A stretch of 35,153 bases of DNA from an uncultured Oscillibacter sp. (GCA_947382875.1 CANDBG010000026.1:1-35153); one strand, 5' to 3'. Positions 22,498-29,827 are shown, counted from the stretch's first letter. Numbers and translations: made by a program. The notes: generated by a model from the sequence alone, not told the origin.

Positions 22498-22997
22498 CCG
22501 TGTCAATCAACTGTCATTCTCCCTTTTATTTCGCACTCTTTCTCCCTCCCATTTTGATACACCTACGGCTTTCAGCAGTATGTAAACGAGAGAAAAATTA
22601 GAAAAACGGCTTCCGGCTTCTTTTGGATTGCAGCCTGTAAAAAGAAAGAAAAAAGACAGATACAGCGGCGGCTTTCAGCCGCCGCTTAGGACTTTTCATC
22701 CGTATGCGGGCTGAATGAGAGCCGTGGACGGGGTGGCTGAAAGCCGCATGAAAGCCGCATGAAAGCCGTATGGAACAAAAAGAAAAGGCCCGGGGCAACC
22801 AGTCGTTACCTCGGACCTTTTCGGTCATTTTCGTTGGGATACTCTGTCGGTTTTGCGGGGGAGGGGGAGAAAGTATCTCAAGGCAACGTCTTATTGAGGC
22901 TCGATTCTACCATGTGAAGACCTGCATTGCAAGTACTTTTCAGAGGATTTACGCTTTGTTCACAAAATTATATGACAATAAGAAATACCTGGAAGTT
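22498..22997. other. Repeat-rich intergenic region without a convincing gene
   Basis: About 500 bp with no supported coding gene. Contents: a 10-bp GC hairpin AGCGGCGGCT-ttc-AGCCGCCGCT (22664-22686); three tandem 11-bp units GAAAGCCGCAT (22739-22771, the last with one change); and an imperfect hairpin AAAAGGCCCGGGG / CCTCGGACCTTTT (about 22785-22823) that could be a terminator. Short frames here are low complexity and lack ribosome-binding sites. Confidence 0.5.
22739..22771. repeat. Tandem repeat, 3 x 11 bp
   Basis: GAAAGCCGCAT GAAAGCCGCAT GAAAGCCGTAT, in a noncoding stretch. The unit GAAAGCCGC is partly complementary to the GCGGCTTTC of the hairpin about 65 bp upstream. Confidence 0.8.
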
Positions 22998-23327
22998 CTA
23001 GCCATGGCTCTCATTTTCATTTGAAAAGACGTTGTCCGTCTCCGCCCGACAGTCGAATACAGCATCCAGATATACAACGCTGTTTGAAACAGAAAACACT
23101 GCCTTATACCATCTCGCAAAGAAAGCGCCTCTATAAACACCTTTTGGAAGATTTGGGTCTTCATACGGCGGAAATTGAAACGGGTTCTCTGACAGCCTTT
23201 TCAGAACATCGGCAAATTCTTCCCGGAACCGTTTTGCCGCAGGAATGCTTACTCTTGCGATAAATTCAGTGTGCTGCAACAGCATTGTATGGATACAGTG
23301 CGCGGCAACCACCTTGTATTTAGACAC
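22998..23327 (-). CDS. RelE/ParE-family toxin
   Basis: 109-aa toxin of a type II toxin-antitoxin pair. The family pattern is visible: an N-terminal amphipathic helix region SIPAAKRFREEFADVLKRL, then FPPYEDPNLPKGVYRGAFFARWYKAVFSV (core YRGAFFARWYKAVFSV) and strand SVVYLDAVFDCR. RelE-type members cleave mRNA at the ribosome while ParE-type poison gyrase; which applies cannot be told. The start is GTG 23327, read from the frame overlapping the last 8 bp of the antitoxin gene, so translation is coupled. Longer in-frame readings to 23435 lie inside the antitoxin gene. Confidence 0.82.
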   Translation of the reverse strand: MSKYKVVAAHCIHTMLLQHTEFIARVSIPAAKRFREEFADVLKRLSENPFQFPPYEDPNLPKGVYRGAFFARWYKAVFSVSNSVVYLDAVFDCRAETDNVFSNENESHG

Positions 23328-23610
23328 CTTGCTCTGCCTCCTCAATGACCCGGTCCATGTCTGCCAAGAGTTGGTTTGCTGGAATCCCCTCAATACCCTG
23401 CTCACGTTCCGCTCTGGCCCGCAGCAAATCAGCATAAAGAGACTGCTCAGAACTCAAAGAAAGGGAAAGGGGAACCGCCCGGTCCCGGACAATTTGCCTC
23501 AAAAACATATTGATAGCGCCAGTCATATTCATGCCAAGCTGAGACAGAACCTGCTCGGCCTGCGCCTTCAGCTCGGAGTCTGTACGGATACTCATATTGA
23601 TGCTGCTCAT
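23320..23610 (-). CDS. RelB/DinJ-family antitoxin
   Basis: 96-aa antitoxin. The N-terminal ribbon-helix-helix segment INMSIRTDSELKAQAEQVLS followed by LGMNMTGAINMFLRQIV is the hallmark of RelB/DinJ. The acidic C-terminus (ADMDRVIEEAEQGV) would wrap the toxin. Start ATG 23610 has AAGGAG 10 nt upstream; an in-frame ATG at 23661 falls inside the -35/-10 region. It precedes and overlaps the toxin gene, the usual order, and should autoregulate the promoter together with the toxin. Confidence 0.9.
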   Translation of the reverse strand: MSSINMSIRTDSELKAQAEQVLSQLGMNMTGAINMFLRQIVRDRAVPLSLSLSSEQSLYADLLRARAEREQGIEGIPANQLLADMDRVIEEAEQGV

Positions 23611-23632
23611 TATTATCACACTCCTTGGAAGC

Positions 23633-23661
23633 ATTTTACCATTCAGCTCGTGCAATGTCAA
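23633..23661 (-). promoter_or_regulatory. Promoter of the toxin-antitoxin operon
   Basis: Minus strand -35 TTGACA (23656-23661), 17-bp spacer, -10 TAAAAT (23633-23638), 23 nt before the antitoxin ATG. Confidence 0.8.
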
Positions 23662-23989
23662 TGCAAATGCACTATTTTACAGCTGATGATGGAAAGCATA
23701 AACGCGCTTTCCATTCAGTCGCGAGGATATGATTTACATATTAGCTGCATATTAAAAGAATATTATGACCGGGGTTTGATATAAATTGCTTATTATTGTG
23801 ATATTAACCGCATATTAGGCACGGTTTTGGGATGAAGTGAGCCTGTCTGCTATGCCTGTAAGTCGATGGTAACAATCCACGCACCCTGGCTCCCCCTTAT
23901 GAACTTTCTTCCCGCAGAATCCATAATAGGAAGCGCGGATTCAAACTGTATTTACCGTAAGATTAGGGTGTGATTCAGTCTGAATCAGG
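23662..23989. other. AT-rich gap between toxin-antitoxin pair and XRE gene
   Basis: About 330 bp, noticeably more AT-rich than the chromosomal operons. No gene is supported. A short perfect palindrome-like element GATTCAG-T-CTGAATC (23972-23986) lies 4 bp beyond the XRE stop and may end that transcript. Confidence 0.45.
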
Positions 23990-24340
23990 CTATTCTCCAT
24001 ATTCCGCATCTAACACTCTCAGCATTTCCTCACTCATAGCTGTGATGACTCGGAGTTGTTTGGGTGTGGCCTTTTTCACAACGGCCTCCAAGGAATCCAG
24101 ATAATGGCTTCGCTCTTGGGATAGGGAGTCATATACCAAGGAGTCAACCGTAACGCCCAGCACCTCAGCAATATCAACTACCGCTTTTAAGCTGGGTTTG
24201 GTGATTCTCCGTTCCACATTGCTAATATGAGAGGGCTCTACTCCTATTTTTTCGGCTACCTGCTGTTGGGTAAGCCTTTTCTTCTTTCTGGCGTCACGGA
24301 TTCGTTTGCCAAGAGCATCATAGCGCAGCTCCAAATTCAT
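23990..24340 (-). CDS. XRE-family HTH transcriptional regulator
   Basis: 116 aa. The N-terminal Cro/C1 helix-turn-helix domain (about 8-65) reads GKRIRDARKKKRLTQQQVAE, KIGVEPSHISNVERRITKPS, LKAVVDIAEVLGVTVDSL. The C-terminal 45 residues form a likely helical dimerisation or effector segment (KKATPKQLRVITAMSEEML). ATG 24340 is preceded directly by GTG, either could start; AGGA lies 6 nt upstream of the ATG. It is divergent from the SLH protein gene and shares a 180-bp regulatory region containing inverted repeats that may be its operator. Confidence 0.9.
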   Translation of the reverse strand: MNLELRYDALGKRIRDARKKKRLTQQQVAEKIGVEPSHISNVERRITKPSLKAVVDIAEVLGVTVDSLVYDSLSQERSHYLDSLEAVVKKATPKQLRVITAMSEEMLRVLDAEYGE

Positions 24341-24343
24341 CAC

Positions 24344-24419
24344 ATCCTATAACCCATAGTCTAACGGTCACAAGCCCCGTAAGTACACGTTGTATATGCT
24401 ATTTTGTAAGTTATAGGAT
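24344..24419. promoter_or_regulatory. Widely spaced 10-bp inverted repeat, candidate XRE operator
   Basis: ATCCTATAAC (24344-24353) and its exact reverse complement GTTATAGGAT (24410-24419), 56 bp apart. One copy covers the XRE ribosome-binding site, the other the XRE -10 box, which would suit autorepression by a DNA-looping dimer. Role inferred. Confidence 0.45.
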
Positions 24420-24439
24420 TCGTTTTGAAAATTTGTCAA
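24410..24439 (-). promoter_or_regulatory. Promoter of the XRE regulator
   Basis: Minus strand -35 TTGACA (24434-24439), 18-bp spacer, -10 TATAAC (24410-24415). Confidence 0.65.
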
Positions 24440-24456
24440 ATAAAATGGAACATTAC

Positions 24457-24485
24457 TTGCAAAATACATTGTATAAGAATATAAT
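24457..24485 (+). promoter_or_regulatory. Promoter of the SLH protein gene
   Basis: Plus strand -35 TTGCAA (24457-24462), 17-bp spacer, -10 TATAAT (24480-24485), about 40 nt before the ATG. Back-to-back with the XRE promoter, so one regulator could affect both. Confidence 0.75.
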
Positions 24486-24524
24486 ATACACCAAATTTAT
24501 GACGATAAAGGAGTTGCTTTTGAT

Positions 24525-25760
24525 ATGAATAGATATATTTCATCGCTTATGGCACTTTGCCTGGCGTTTGCCCTTGTACTGCCTGTGGAAGCCAAGGAAG
24601 CTGAAAGCTTCCGTGATGTCCCCACCAACTACTGGGCCTATTCCCAGATTAACGAGATGGTCAACCAGGGCATCGTCGGCGGCTATAAGGACGGGACCTT
24701 CAAGCCCGAAGCACCGGTTTCCTATGGCGCCTTCTCCCTCATGCTGGCTAGAGTTTTCTACCCGAACGAATTAGCTGACGGCAGTATTGCTGTGGGTGAT
24801 GCCATCATGGAACAGCATGGCATTTCTAAGGATTCTGAGCGACAGAGAACCGCCACGGTTGGTCAAGCTATGTCTCGCGAGGATATGTCGTTGTATATGT
24901 ACAATATCCTGCAGGACCTGGGAATTCCTGTCCCCAATAGCAATGAATATAACCAGTCTAAAGCCAACATTATTGATTTCTTTGACATCAGTCCCTTTAA
25001 CCGGCAGGCCGTGCTCGTGTGCTATACACTTGGCCTGCTGGGCGGCCGGAGCGACGGAACCTTTGGGCCCAAAGCAAACATGACCCGGGCCCAGGCTGCG
25101 GTGGTGCTCAGCCGGCTGCAAAAGTACATCAGCGAGAATGGCGGGACTGCTACCCCCTCTACTCCTTCTACGCCCAGCACGCCCACTACCCCGACGACTC
25201 CCACTACTCCTGCTCCGGAAGTAACCGAACTTCCCGCGTTCAAGCTGCAGGATGGTGAGAATGTTGAGCAGATGATGAGTCGTATCAATGCCGCCACCCC
25301 TGCCTATCGCGCCGGTTATCTCTCTAATGGTAAGCCTATTACAGAGGAAAACATCAAGGAGATGCTGGAGCAGATGAAGGAGGATATGCCAGAAGGAACG
25401 AGGTGGGATGAGGATGGTATTTTCCACTATTCCTCTCCTAAATTTGGTGGAGGTGGCGGATGTAATGCCTTTGAGTATGCATGCTCTGACTACATCTTTG
25501 GTGAGGACGCTCCTATGACAAAGCATCAGAACTTTGACCAGCTGAAGGTTGGTGATGTGGTATATGTGAAAAACAGTGAGAATGGATATAGCCACGTAAT
25601 CGTTATCACGTCTATGACGAATCCTCGGGGGGCTGGGTGCTACTCTTATTGTAGTGGAAATTCAAGTGGACAAGTTTCATGGGAAGGATGGGGAAGGTTT
25701 GCAACACTTAATGAGCCGGTAATTGCTAACTCTGGCTCCTATGTTTATTCTCGATACTAA
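24525..25760 (+). CDS. Secreted SLH-domain protein with C-terminal Cys/His peptidase-like domain
   Basis: 411 aa, exported and probably held to the cell wall. Signal peptide at residues 1-23 (MNRYISSLMALCLAFALVLP, cleavage near VEA). SLH motifs: FRDVPTNYWAYSQINEMVNQ with GYKDGTFKPEAPVSY (about 29-75), and a later one with GLLGGRSDGTFGPKANMTRA (about 165-190). A Thr/Pro/Ser linker (about 205-230) follows. The C-terminal domain has GGGGGCNAFEYACSDYIFG and LKVGDVVYVKNSENGYSHVI, an NlpC/P60-CHAP-like Cys (C313) and His (H357) pair that suggests amidase or peptidase activity. AAAGGAG lies 11 nt before the ATG. The catalytic reading is inference from motif spacing. Confidence 0.88.
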   Translation: MNRYISSLMALCLAFALVLPVEAKEAESFRDVPTNYWAYSQINEMVNQGIVGGYKDGTFKPEAPVSYGAFSLMLARVFYPNELADGSIAVGDAIMEQHGISKDSERQRTATVGQAMSREDMSLYMYNILQDLGIPVPNSNEYNQSKANIIDFFDISPFNRQAVLVCYTLGLLGGRSDGTFGPKANMTRAQAAVVLSRLQKYISENGGTATPSTPSTPSTPTTPTTPTTPAPEVTELPAFKLQDGENVEQMMSRINAATPAYRAGYLSNGKPITEENIKEMLEQMKEDMPEGTRWDEDGIFHYSSPKFGGGGGCNAFEYACSDYIFGEDAPMTKHQNFDQLKVGDVVYVKNSENGYSHVIVITSMTNPRGAGCYSYCSGNSSGQVSWEGWGRFATLNEPVIANSGSYVYSRY

Positions 25761-25842
25761 AAAAAATCAGCCCCAGGGAATTAGCCGGGTGGTCGTAAAA
25801 CAGTATTACAACAAAATCTGAAAACCTCATGTTTTCAAGGAG

Positions 25843-25864
25843 CGGCGTGACTTCGGTCACGCCG
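25843..25864 (+). terminator. Terminator hairpin overlapping the recombinase stop
   Basis: 9-bp stem CGGCGTGAC / GTCACGCCG with a TTCG tetraloop, then TTTCCCTTTT on the plus strand. It can end the SLH transcript. The recombinase stop codon (25857-25859) is inside the right arm. Confidence 0.7.
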
Positions 25865-27494
25865 TTTCCCTTTTCATCAGTTCATTCAGAGGGATAAAGC
25901 CCATGCCGTCATACTTGATGTGGATGCTCTGGCGGCGCTTGCCGCTGGACTTGTCCGGGGCCTCTACATAGATGGCCTGCACAAGTTCCCGCAAGGCATA
26001 GGGGTCAAGGGTTTCAATGTCCACATACTTGTGCGCTTTCTGGATGAACTTTTCAATGTTGTCGTTCTGGCGTTCCTGTACCTCAATCTCCTGCCGCAGG
26101 CGGATGACCTCGGCCTCCAACTGCTTTTGCTCCGTCTCGTAGTTCTGGCTCAGCATATCGAACCGCTCATCGCTCAGCCGCCCGCTGGCGTTGTCCTCGT
26201 AAATCTTGACGAAGAGCCGCTTCAACTCGGCAATACGCTTCTCATCCCGACTGAACTGCTTACGGATGGTCTGCAACTTCTCCGCACTCTCCAGCTTCAT
26301 CTGCTGTTCCATGACTTCCCGGAAGTGGGCCTCGTACCGCAGGATATAGCCCATCACCAGCTGCATGTGCTTCAGCACCAGTTGCTCCAGGACCTTGACC
26401 CGGATGAAGTGACCGCCGCATTTCTCCCTGTGCTTCTTGTGCAGAGAGCAGTCAAAGAAGTCTTGAGCGAAGTCGCCATTGTTGGAAGAACCGTACTGCA
26501 TCTTGGAGCCACAGTCGGCGCAGTAGACCAGCCCGGAGAAGATACTGCTCCTGCCGGTGCGGGTCATGCGGTGGCGCTGCTGGCGGATCACCTGGACTTT
26601 CTCAAACACATCGTCCTCGATAATGCGCTCGTGAGTGTCGGGGAAGATGGCCTGCTTCTCGACCGGGTTCTCCCGCTGCTTCTTGTCCCAGATGGAGTTG
26701 GTGTAAGTCTTGAAGTTGACCGTGCAACCTGTGTATTCCCGCCGTTCCAGAATGTTGACAACGGAACTGTCACACCAACTGTAGGGATTTTCCGGGTCAG
26801 AGTGGGGCGTATTGCGGCCTTGCAGTTTCTTGTAGGCGGTGGGTGTCAGCACCTTGTCTGCTTTGAGCTGATTGGCGATTTGCTGGGGTCCCCGGCCCTC
26901 CATGCACATCTGAAAAATTCGCCTCACCACCTGAGCGGCCTCCGGGTCGATCAGCCAGTGCCTTGGATTGTCCGGGTCCTTCACATAACCGTAGGGAACA
27001 TTAACCGTCAGCGGTACACCGCGCTCACCCTTCGCTTTCTGAACCGCCCGAATTTTCCGGCTTGTATCTCGTGCAAAAAATTCGTTGAACCAGTTCTTTA
27101 TGCCTGCAAAATCGTTGTTGACGCTGTTGGGGTCTGCGCTGTCAAACCCGTCATTGATGGCGATGAACCGGACGCCATTCTGCGGGAAGATGAAGTTGGT
27201 GTAAAGCCCGGTCAGGGCGGAGTTGCGGCCCAGCCTTGAGAGGTCTTTCGTAAGGCAGACCGCCACGTTTCCCGCTTCGATTTCAGCCAGCATCGCTTGG
27301 AAGCCGGGGCGGTCGTATGTGACGCCGCTCACCCCATCGTCCACGAAGAAAACCGGATTGGGGAAGTGGTGGTCTTTCACATAGCTGAGCAAGATAGCCT
27401 TTTGATTCTCAATCGACAAGGACTCCCCAGCTCTCTCATCCTCCTGGGACAAACGGCAGTAACAGGCCGTGATTTTGTTCGTTGCTCCCGACAT
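25857..27494 (-). CDS. Large serine site-specific recombinase of the mobilizable element
   Basis: 545 aa, inferred to excise and integrate the element. The resolvase domain starts ITACYCRLSQEDERAGESLS with nucleophile S16, and has FFVDDGVSGVTYDRPGF and LTKDLSRLGRN. Next come the recombinase domain (VPYGYVKDP to about 300), a zinc ribbon (YCADCGSKM with CSLHKKHREKCGG), a long coiled coil (about 375-480) and a DUF4368-like end IHIKYDGMGFIPL. The family is TnpX-like. ATG 27494 is preferred because of its strong AAGGAGGA 8 nt upstream; a GTG at 27575 overlapping tnpW as GTGA would add 27 residues. Last gene of the mob operon; the element end is expected just beyond its stop. Confidence 0.94.
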   Translation of the reverse strand: MSGATNKITACYCRLSQEDERAGESLSIENQKAILLSYVKDHHFPNPVFFVDDGVSGVTYDRPGFQAMLAEIEAGNVAVCLTKDLSRLGRNSALTGLYTNFIFPQNGVRFIAINDGFDSADPNSVNNDFAGIKNWFNEFFARDTSRKIRAVQKAKGERGVPLTVNVPYGYVKDPDNPRHWLIDPEAAQVVRRIFQMCMEGRGPQQIANQLKADKVLTPTAYKKLQGRNTPHSDPENPYSWCDSSVVNILERREYTGCTVNFKTYTNSIWDKKQRENPVEKQAIFPDTHERIIEDDVFEKVQVIRQQRHRMTRTGRSSIFSGLVYCADCGSKMQYGSSNNGDFAQDFFDCSLHKKHREKCGGHFIRVKVLEQLVLKHMQLVMGYILRYEAHFREVMEQQMKLESAEKLQTIRKQFSRDEKRIAELKRLFVKIYEDNASGRLSDERFDMLSQNYETEQKQLEAEVIRLRQEIEVQERQNDNIEKFIQKAHKYVDIETLDPYALRELVQAIYVEAPDKSSGKRRQSIHIKYDGMGFIPLNELMKRETA

Positions 27495-27571
27495 TTCTGT
27501 CTCCTCCTTTTTCGGAGCAACTGTCAGTACAGGATTGGTTGCCTCCATATTAACATAACTTTCTGCGTTTG

Positions 27572-27787
27572 TCACCGGCCCGCCTCCATGTTTTCTGTGA
27601 ATTTCCTTGCGGCGATGCGCTCCAGCCGCCGGACGAAGTTTTCCGTCCCCTCGTAGCTACCCGTGACCGTGTAGACGGTGCCGCCGATTTCCTCCGTAAC
27701 GGTCAGCTCCGGTATCCAATAGGCGGACAGGTTCCGGACATGGATGCGCCCGGTCTCGTCAAAACAAAATCGGATTTCTTTCTCCAT
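27572..27787 (-). CDS. TnpW-family transposon-encoded protein
   Basis: 71 aa, resembling TnpW proteins of clostridial mobilizable transposons: a central GGTVYTVTGSYEG strand pair followed by a basic helix FVRRLERIAARKFTENM. Function unknown; always a small companion of the recombinase and relaxase. Start ATG 27787 with GGAG 10 nt upstream, 17 nt after the relaxase stop; its own stop overlaps a possible GTG start of the recombinase. The family assignment rests on pattern and position. Confidence 0.75.
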   Translation of the reverse strand: MEKEIRFCFDETGRIHVRNLSAYWIPELTVTEEIGGTVYTVTGSYEGTENFVRRLERIAARKFTENMEAGR

Positions 27788-27804
27788 TCATATCACGCTC
27801 CATT

Positions 27805-29277
27805 TCAAAGTTCGGTTTGATGTTTTCTGGTCTGCTGCTGACGCTGCTGGTCATGGATGGCGGTATCCACTTTGTATTGAATATCCCGCAGTTTCTTCAA
27901 ATCAGCATAGACGGGTTTCAGCTCAGCAGTCTCGGCGGCGTACTGCTCCATAAGCCGCTCCAATTCCGCCTGCCATTGCTTCGGGGTCAACTTTTTGCCG
28001 GGAAGTCCGGCGTTGTCCAGCTTGCGCTTCACGACGTAGAACTGCCTGATCTCGCTGTCATGTTCCGCCTGATATTTCTCCCGTTTCTTTCCAAAACCGC
28101 CCTTAGCGGGGATGGCGTCAACGATGGGCTTCAAGCGGGTGTAGTCCTCTGCAAGACGGATCAGGTCTTTCAATTTCTTCATCTGTGCCGACTTCGCCTT
28201 GATGGAATCGTTCAAATCAAACACCTGGTTACTCATAGCGGAAACAAATTCGTGTAGCTGGTCGATAGAGAAGATGCCCTTGGATTCCAGAAAAGAGAAG
28301 TCCTCCGTGTACCGCTTCAGGTTGCCTACCTTGGCTTTCTGGGAGTACGCCCCGGCGTTGCGGGCAGAGTAATACTGCGCCAGAGCCTGAGCCAAATCCG
28401 GAGTCTGCGCCGCGCTCAATTTCTCTTTGATCTCCGCCAGCCACTCCAGCAGACCGGCGATTTTTGTTTTGACGCTGCGGAGCATATCATTGGTGGCTTT
28501 GATCCAGCGGTTGAGGTCGCCCTTGTCGGTGCGGATGCTCCTGACCTCCATTTGCCGGACAGCGGGGCCTTCGTGGACGGTGGGCAACTGCTCTACGCCT
28601 TGACGCTCGTAGCTGCGATGATCGACACAGCACAAAAGGCCCTTTTCCTCAAAGCGGGCATTACACAAATCTGCCCATGCCCTGCGCCATTCCTCCAGCG
28701 TCTTCGGCCTGCCCCAGTCTGTGGTGGGGACTGCGTTGAACACATAGTTTCCTGCTTCGTCCCGAACACGGTTGCCGTTCTCGTCCAGCACATAGACCCG
28801 GTGCTGCTTGGCGTCCCACTCCCCGTTCTCTTTCAAAGGCCGGATGGGACACATGACATGAAAATGCGGATTGGGGATGCCGCCGTCCTCTTTGCCGGGC
28901 AAGTGGACAGCAAAATCGCAGATCATACCACGGCTGACAAACTGCTCCAACAAAAATTGCCTTGCAAGGGCGATGTTTTCCTCCAAGGAAAACTCGTTCT
29001 GCAAGGCAATGTCAAAACTGTATGCAAGCTGGGCTTTCGGATGTGGCTCCGCTTTCTCCACGGCATTCCACAGCGTCTGGCGGTCTGCGTATGACCGTGG
29101 GACGTGGGCGGGCAGCAGAATTTCGGAGTGGGCGATGCCGCCCTTGCGGGTGTAGTCACTGGCCTCGCCGTAGTAGTCGCTGAACAGCTTCTCCCCGGCA
29201 CGGTAGGCGGCAGAGGCGATGGCGGACTGCGCCGCACTCCGCTTGATCTGCGTTGCGTGGAAATGAAACAGGGCGAT
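27805..29277 (-). CDS. MobA/MobL (MOBQ) relaxase with non-canonical start
   Basis: Nicks oriT and pilots the DNA strand during mobilization by a helper conjugation system. About 490 aa. The N-terminal relaxase domain reads ALFHFHATQIKRSAAQSAIA, SAAYRAGEKLFSDYYGE, with Y25 as likely nicking Tyr, and metal-binding H138 and H140 in NPHFHVMCPIRPL. The C-terminal half is a coiled-coil/helical region (KQWQAELERLMEQYAAE). The conserved N-terminus has no ATG, GTG or TTG between its upstream in-frame stop (29284-29286) and a GTG at 29061, which would delete the active Tyr. I place the start at ATC 29277, 9 nt after AGGAGG where relatives would have ATG; CTG 29283 is the alternative but is only 3 nt from it. 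Confidence 0.88.
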   Translation of the reverse strand: MALFHFHATQIKRSAAQSAIASAAYRAGEKLFSDYYGEASDYTRKGGIAHSEILLPAHVPRSYADRQTLWNAVEKAEPHPKAQLAYSFDIALQNEFSLEENIALARQFLLEQFVSRGMICDFAVHLPGKEDGGIPNPHFHVMCPIRPLKENGEWDAKQHRVYVLDENGNRVRDEAGNYVFNAVPTTDWGRPKTLEEWRRAWADLCNARFEEKGLLCCVDHRSYERQGVEQLPTVHEGPAVRQMEVRSIRTDKGDLNRWIKATNDMLRSVKTKIAGLLEWLAEIKEKLSAAQTPDLAQALAQYYSARNAGAYSQKAKVGNLKRYTEDFSFLESKGIFSIDQLHEFVSAMSNQVFDLNDSIKAKSAQMKKLKDLIRLAEDYTRLKPIVDAIPAKGGFGKKREKYQAEHDSEIRQFYVVKRKLDNAGLPGKKLTPKQWQAELERLMEQYAAETAELKPVYADLKKLRDIQYKVDTAIHDQQRQQQTRKHQTEL

Positions 29278-29279
29278 GG

Positions 29280-29600
29280 TCAGTCACCTCCTGACCGCTC
29301 GGCGATATTGTGAGCGTTGACGGCCTCCATCACCATGCCCTTAACCTCCGGCATGGAGAAGATGCGCTCAGCGAGAGAGTAGAACTCAACCTCACCCAGC
29401 ACCCTTACCAGTGGCGACACGCTCTCGACTGCCGCCCCACGAGTAATAAGCCTGTGCGCTCTGGCAGTGCGCTCCCGCTTTTTGTAATACTGCTCCCGGT
29501 TGCACAGACGCTGGTACTTGTGCTGCTCCCGCATAAGCTGTTGTTCAGCTTCGACTTTCTCGGCTTCAAGCCTTTTGAGTTCCGGACTCGGTTGATACAT
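29280..29600 (-). CDS. DUF3847-family mobilization-associated protein
   Basis: 106 aa, recognised as DUF3847 by ELKRLEAEKVEAEQQLMREQ, HKYQRLCNREQYYKKRERTA and RAHRLITRGAAVES. It is basic and helical, probably DNA-binding; its constant place just before MobA/MobL suggests an oriT accessory role, comparable to MobC-like helpers, but this is unproven. Strong AAGGAGG 8 nt before ATG 29600. Its last codons contain the ribosome-binding site of the relaxase gene. Confidence 0.87.
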   Translation of the reverse strand: MYQPSPELKRLEAEKVEAEQQLMREQHKYQRLCNREQYYKKRERTARAHRLITRGAAVESVSPLVRVLGEVEFYSLAERIFSMPEVKGMVMEAVNAHNIAERSGGD

Positions 29601-29635
29601 TCAGATGGCCTCCTTCAAATTTTGATTAAGATAAG

Positions 29636-29667
29636 AAAACCGCCTGTCAGCATTGACAAGCGGTTTT
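29636..29667. promoter_or_regulatory. Hairpin upstream of DUF3847-mob operon
   Basis: Stem AAAACCGC-c-TGTC / GACA-a-GCGGTTTT around a short loop, 36 nt before the DUF3847 start. On the minus strand GCGGTTTTC follows, so it may attenuate transcription entering the mob operon, or be an accessory binding site of the transfer region. Confidence 0.5.
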
Positions 29668-29690
29668 GAGAAACTATGAAACTGGGGATA

Positions 29691-29725
29691 GCCGCGAAGC
29701 GGCGCAAGGGGCGGACAGCCCCTTG
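29691..29725. repeat. Two adjacent small inverted repeats in the transfer region
   Basis: GCCGC-gaa-GCGGC (29691-29703) and CAAGGGGC-ggaca-GCCCCTTG (29705-29725). Clustered stems of this kind are usual next to oriT of mobilizable elements. Confidence 0.6.
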
Positions 29726-29745
29726 TTTGGAACGCAGTGACGGAA

Positions 29746-29777
29746 AACGGCCCGGACTTTCAGAAGTCCGGGCCGTT
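29746..29777 (-). terminator. Terminator of the restriction-modification operon
   Basis: 14-bp perfect stem AACGGCCCGGACTT / AAGTCCGGGCCGTT with a 4-nt loop, followed on the minus strand by TTCCGTC directly after the TT of the stem (TTTTCC). It lies about 75 nt after the helicase stop and before the mob operon. Confidence 0.75.
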
Positions 29778-29790
29778 CAGCCTCGCAGAG

Positions 29791-29827
29791 CGCACATACG
29801 GGGGACACCCCGTATAGAAGTGCGCCA
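29791..29827. other. Candidate oriT with MOBQ-type nic region
   Basis: Inverted repeat ATACGGGG-gaca-CCCCGTAT (29796-29815), with outer CGCAC (29791-29795) able to pair with GTGCG (29820-29824), followed by AGAAGTGCGCCATT. RSF1010/R1162-type MOBQ origins have an inverted repeat just before a nic core AAGTGCG^CCCT, so the predicted cut is after G29824. It lies upstream of DUF3847 and the relaxase, the usual oriT place. The exact nick is inferred. Confidence 0.72.

Noticed and set aside
22770-23024. 84-codon plus-strand frame after the tandem repeats
   Set aside because: No ribosome-binding site, spans a terminator-like hairpin, no family resemblance, and ends inside the toxin gene on the other strand.
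23245-23784. 179-codon plus-strand frame across the toxin-antitoxin region
   Set aside because: Lies antisense to two clearly recognised genes and their promoter; no domain pattern.
25150-25215. Short ACT/CCC-rich repeat resembling a tandem DNA array
   Set aside because: It is simply the Thr/Pro/Ser linker of the SLH protein, in frame, and needs no separate explanation.
25920-27239. 439-codon plus-strand frame opposite the serine recombinase (and similar long frames opposite the helicase)
   Set aside because: Long antisense shadows of GC-rich genes; Leu/Val/His-rich composition and no motif support.
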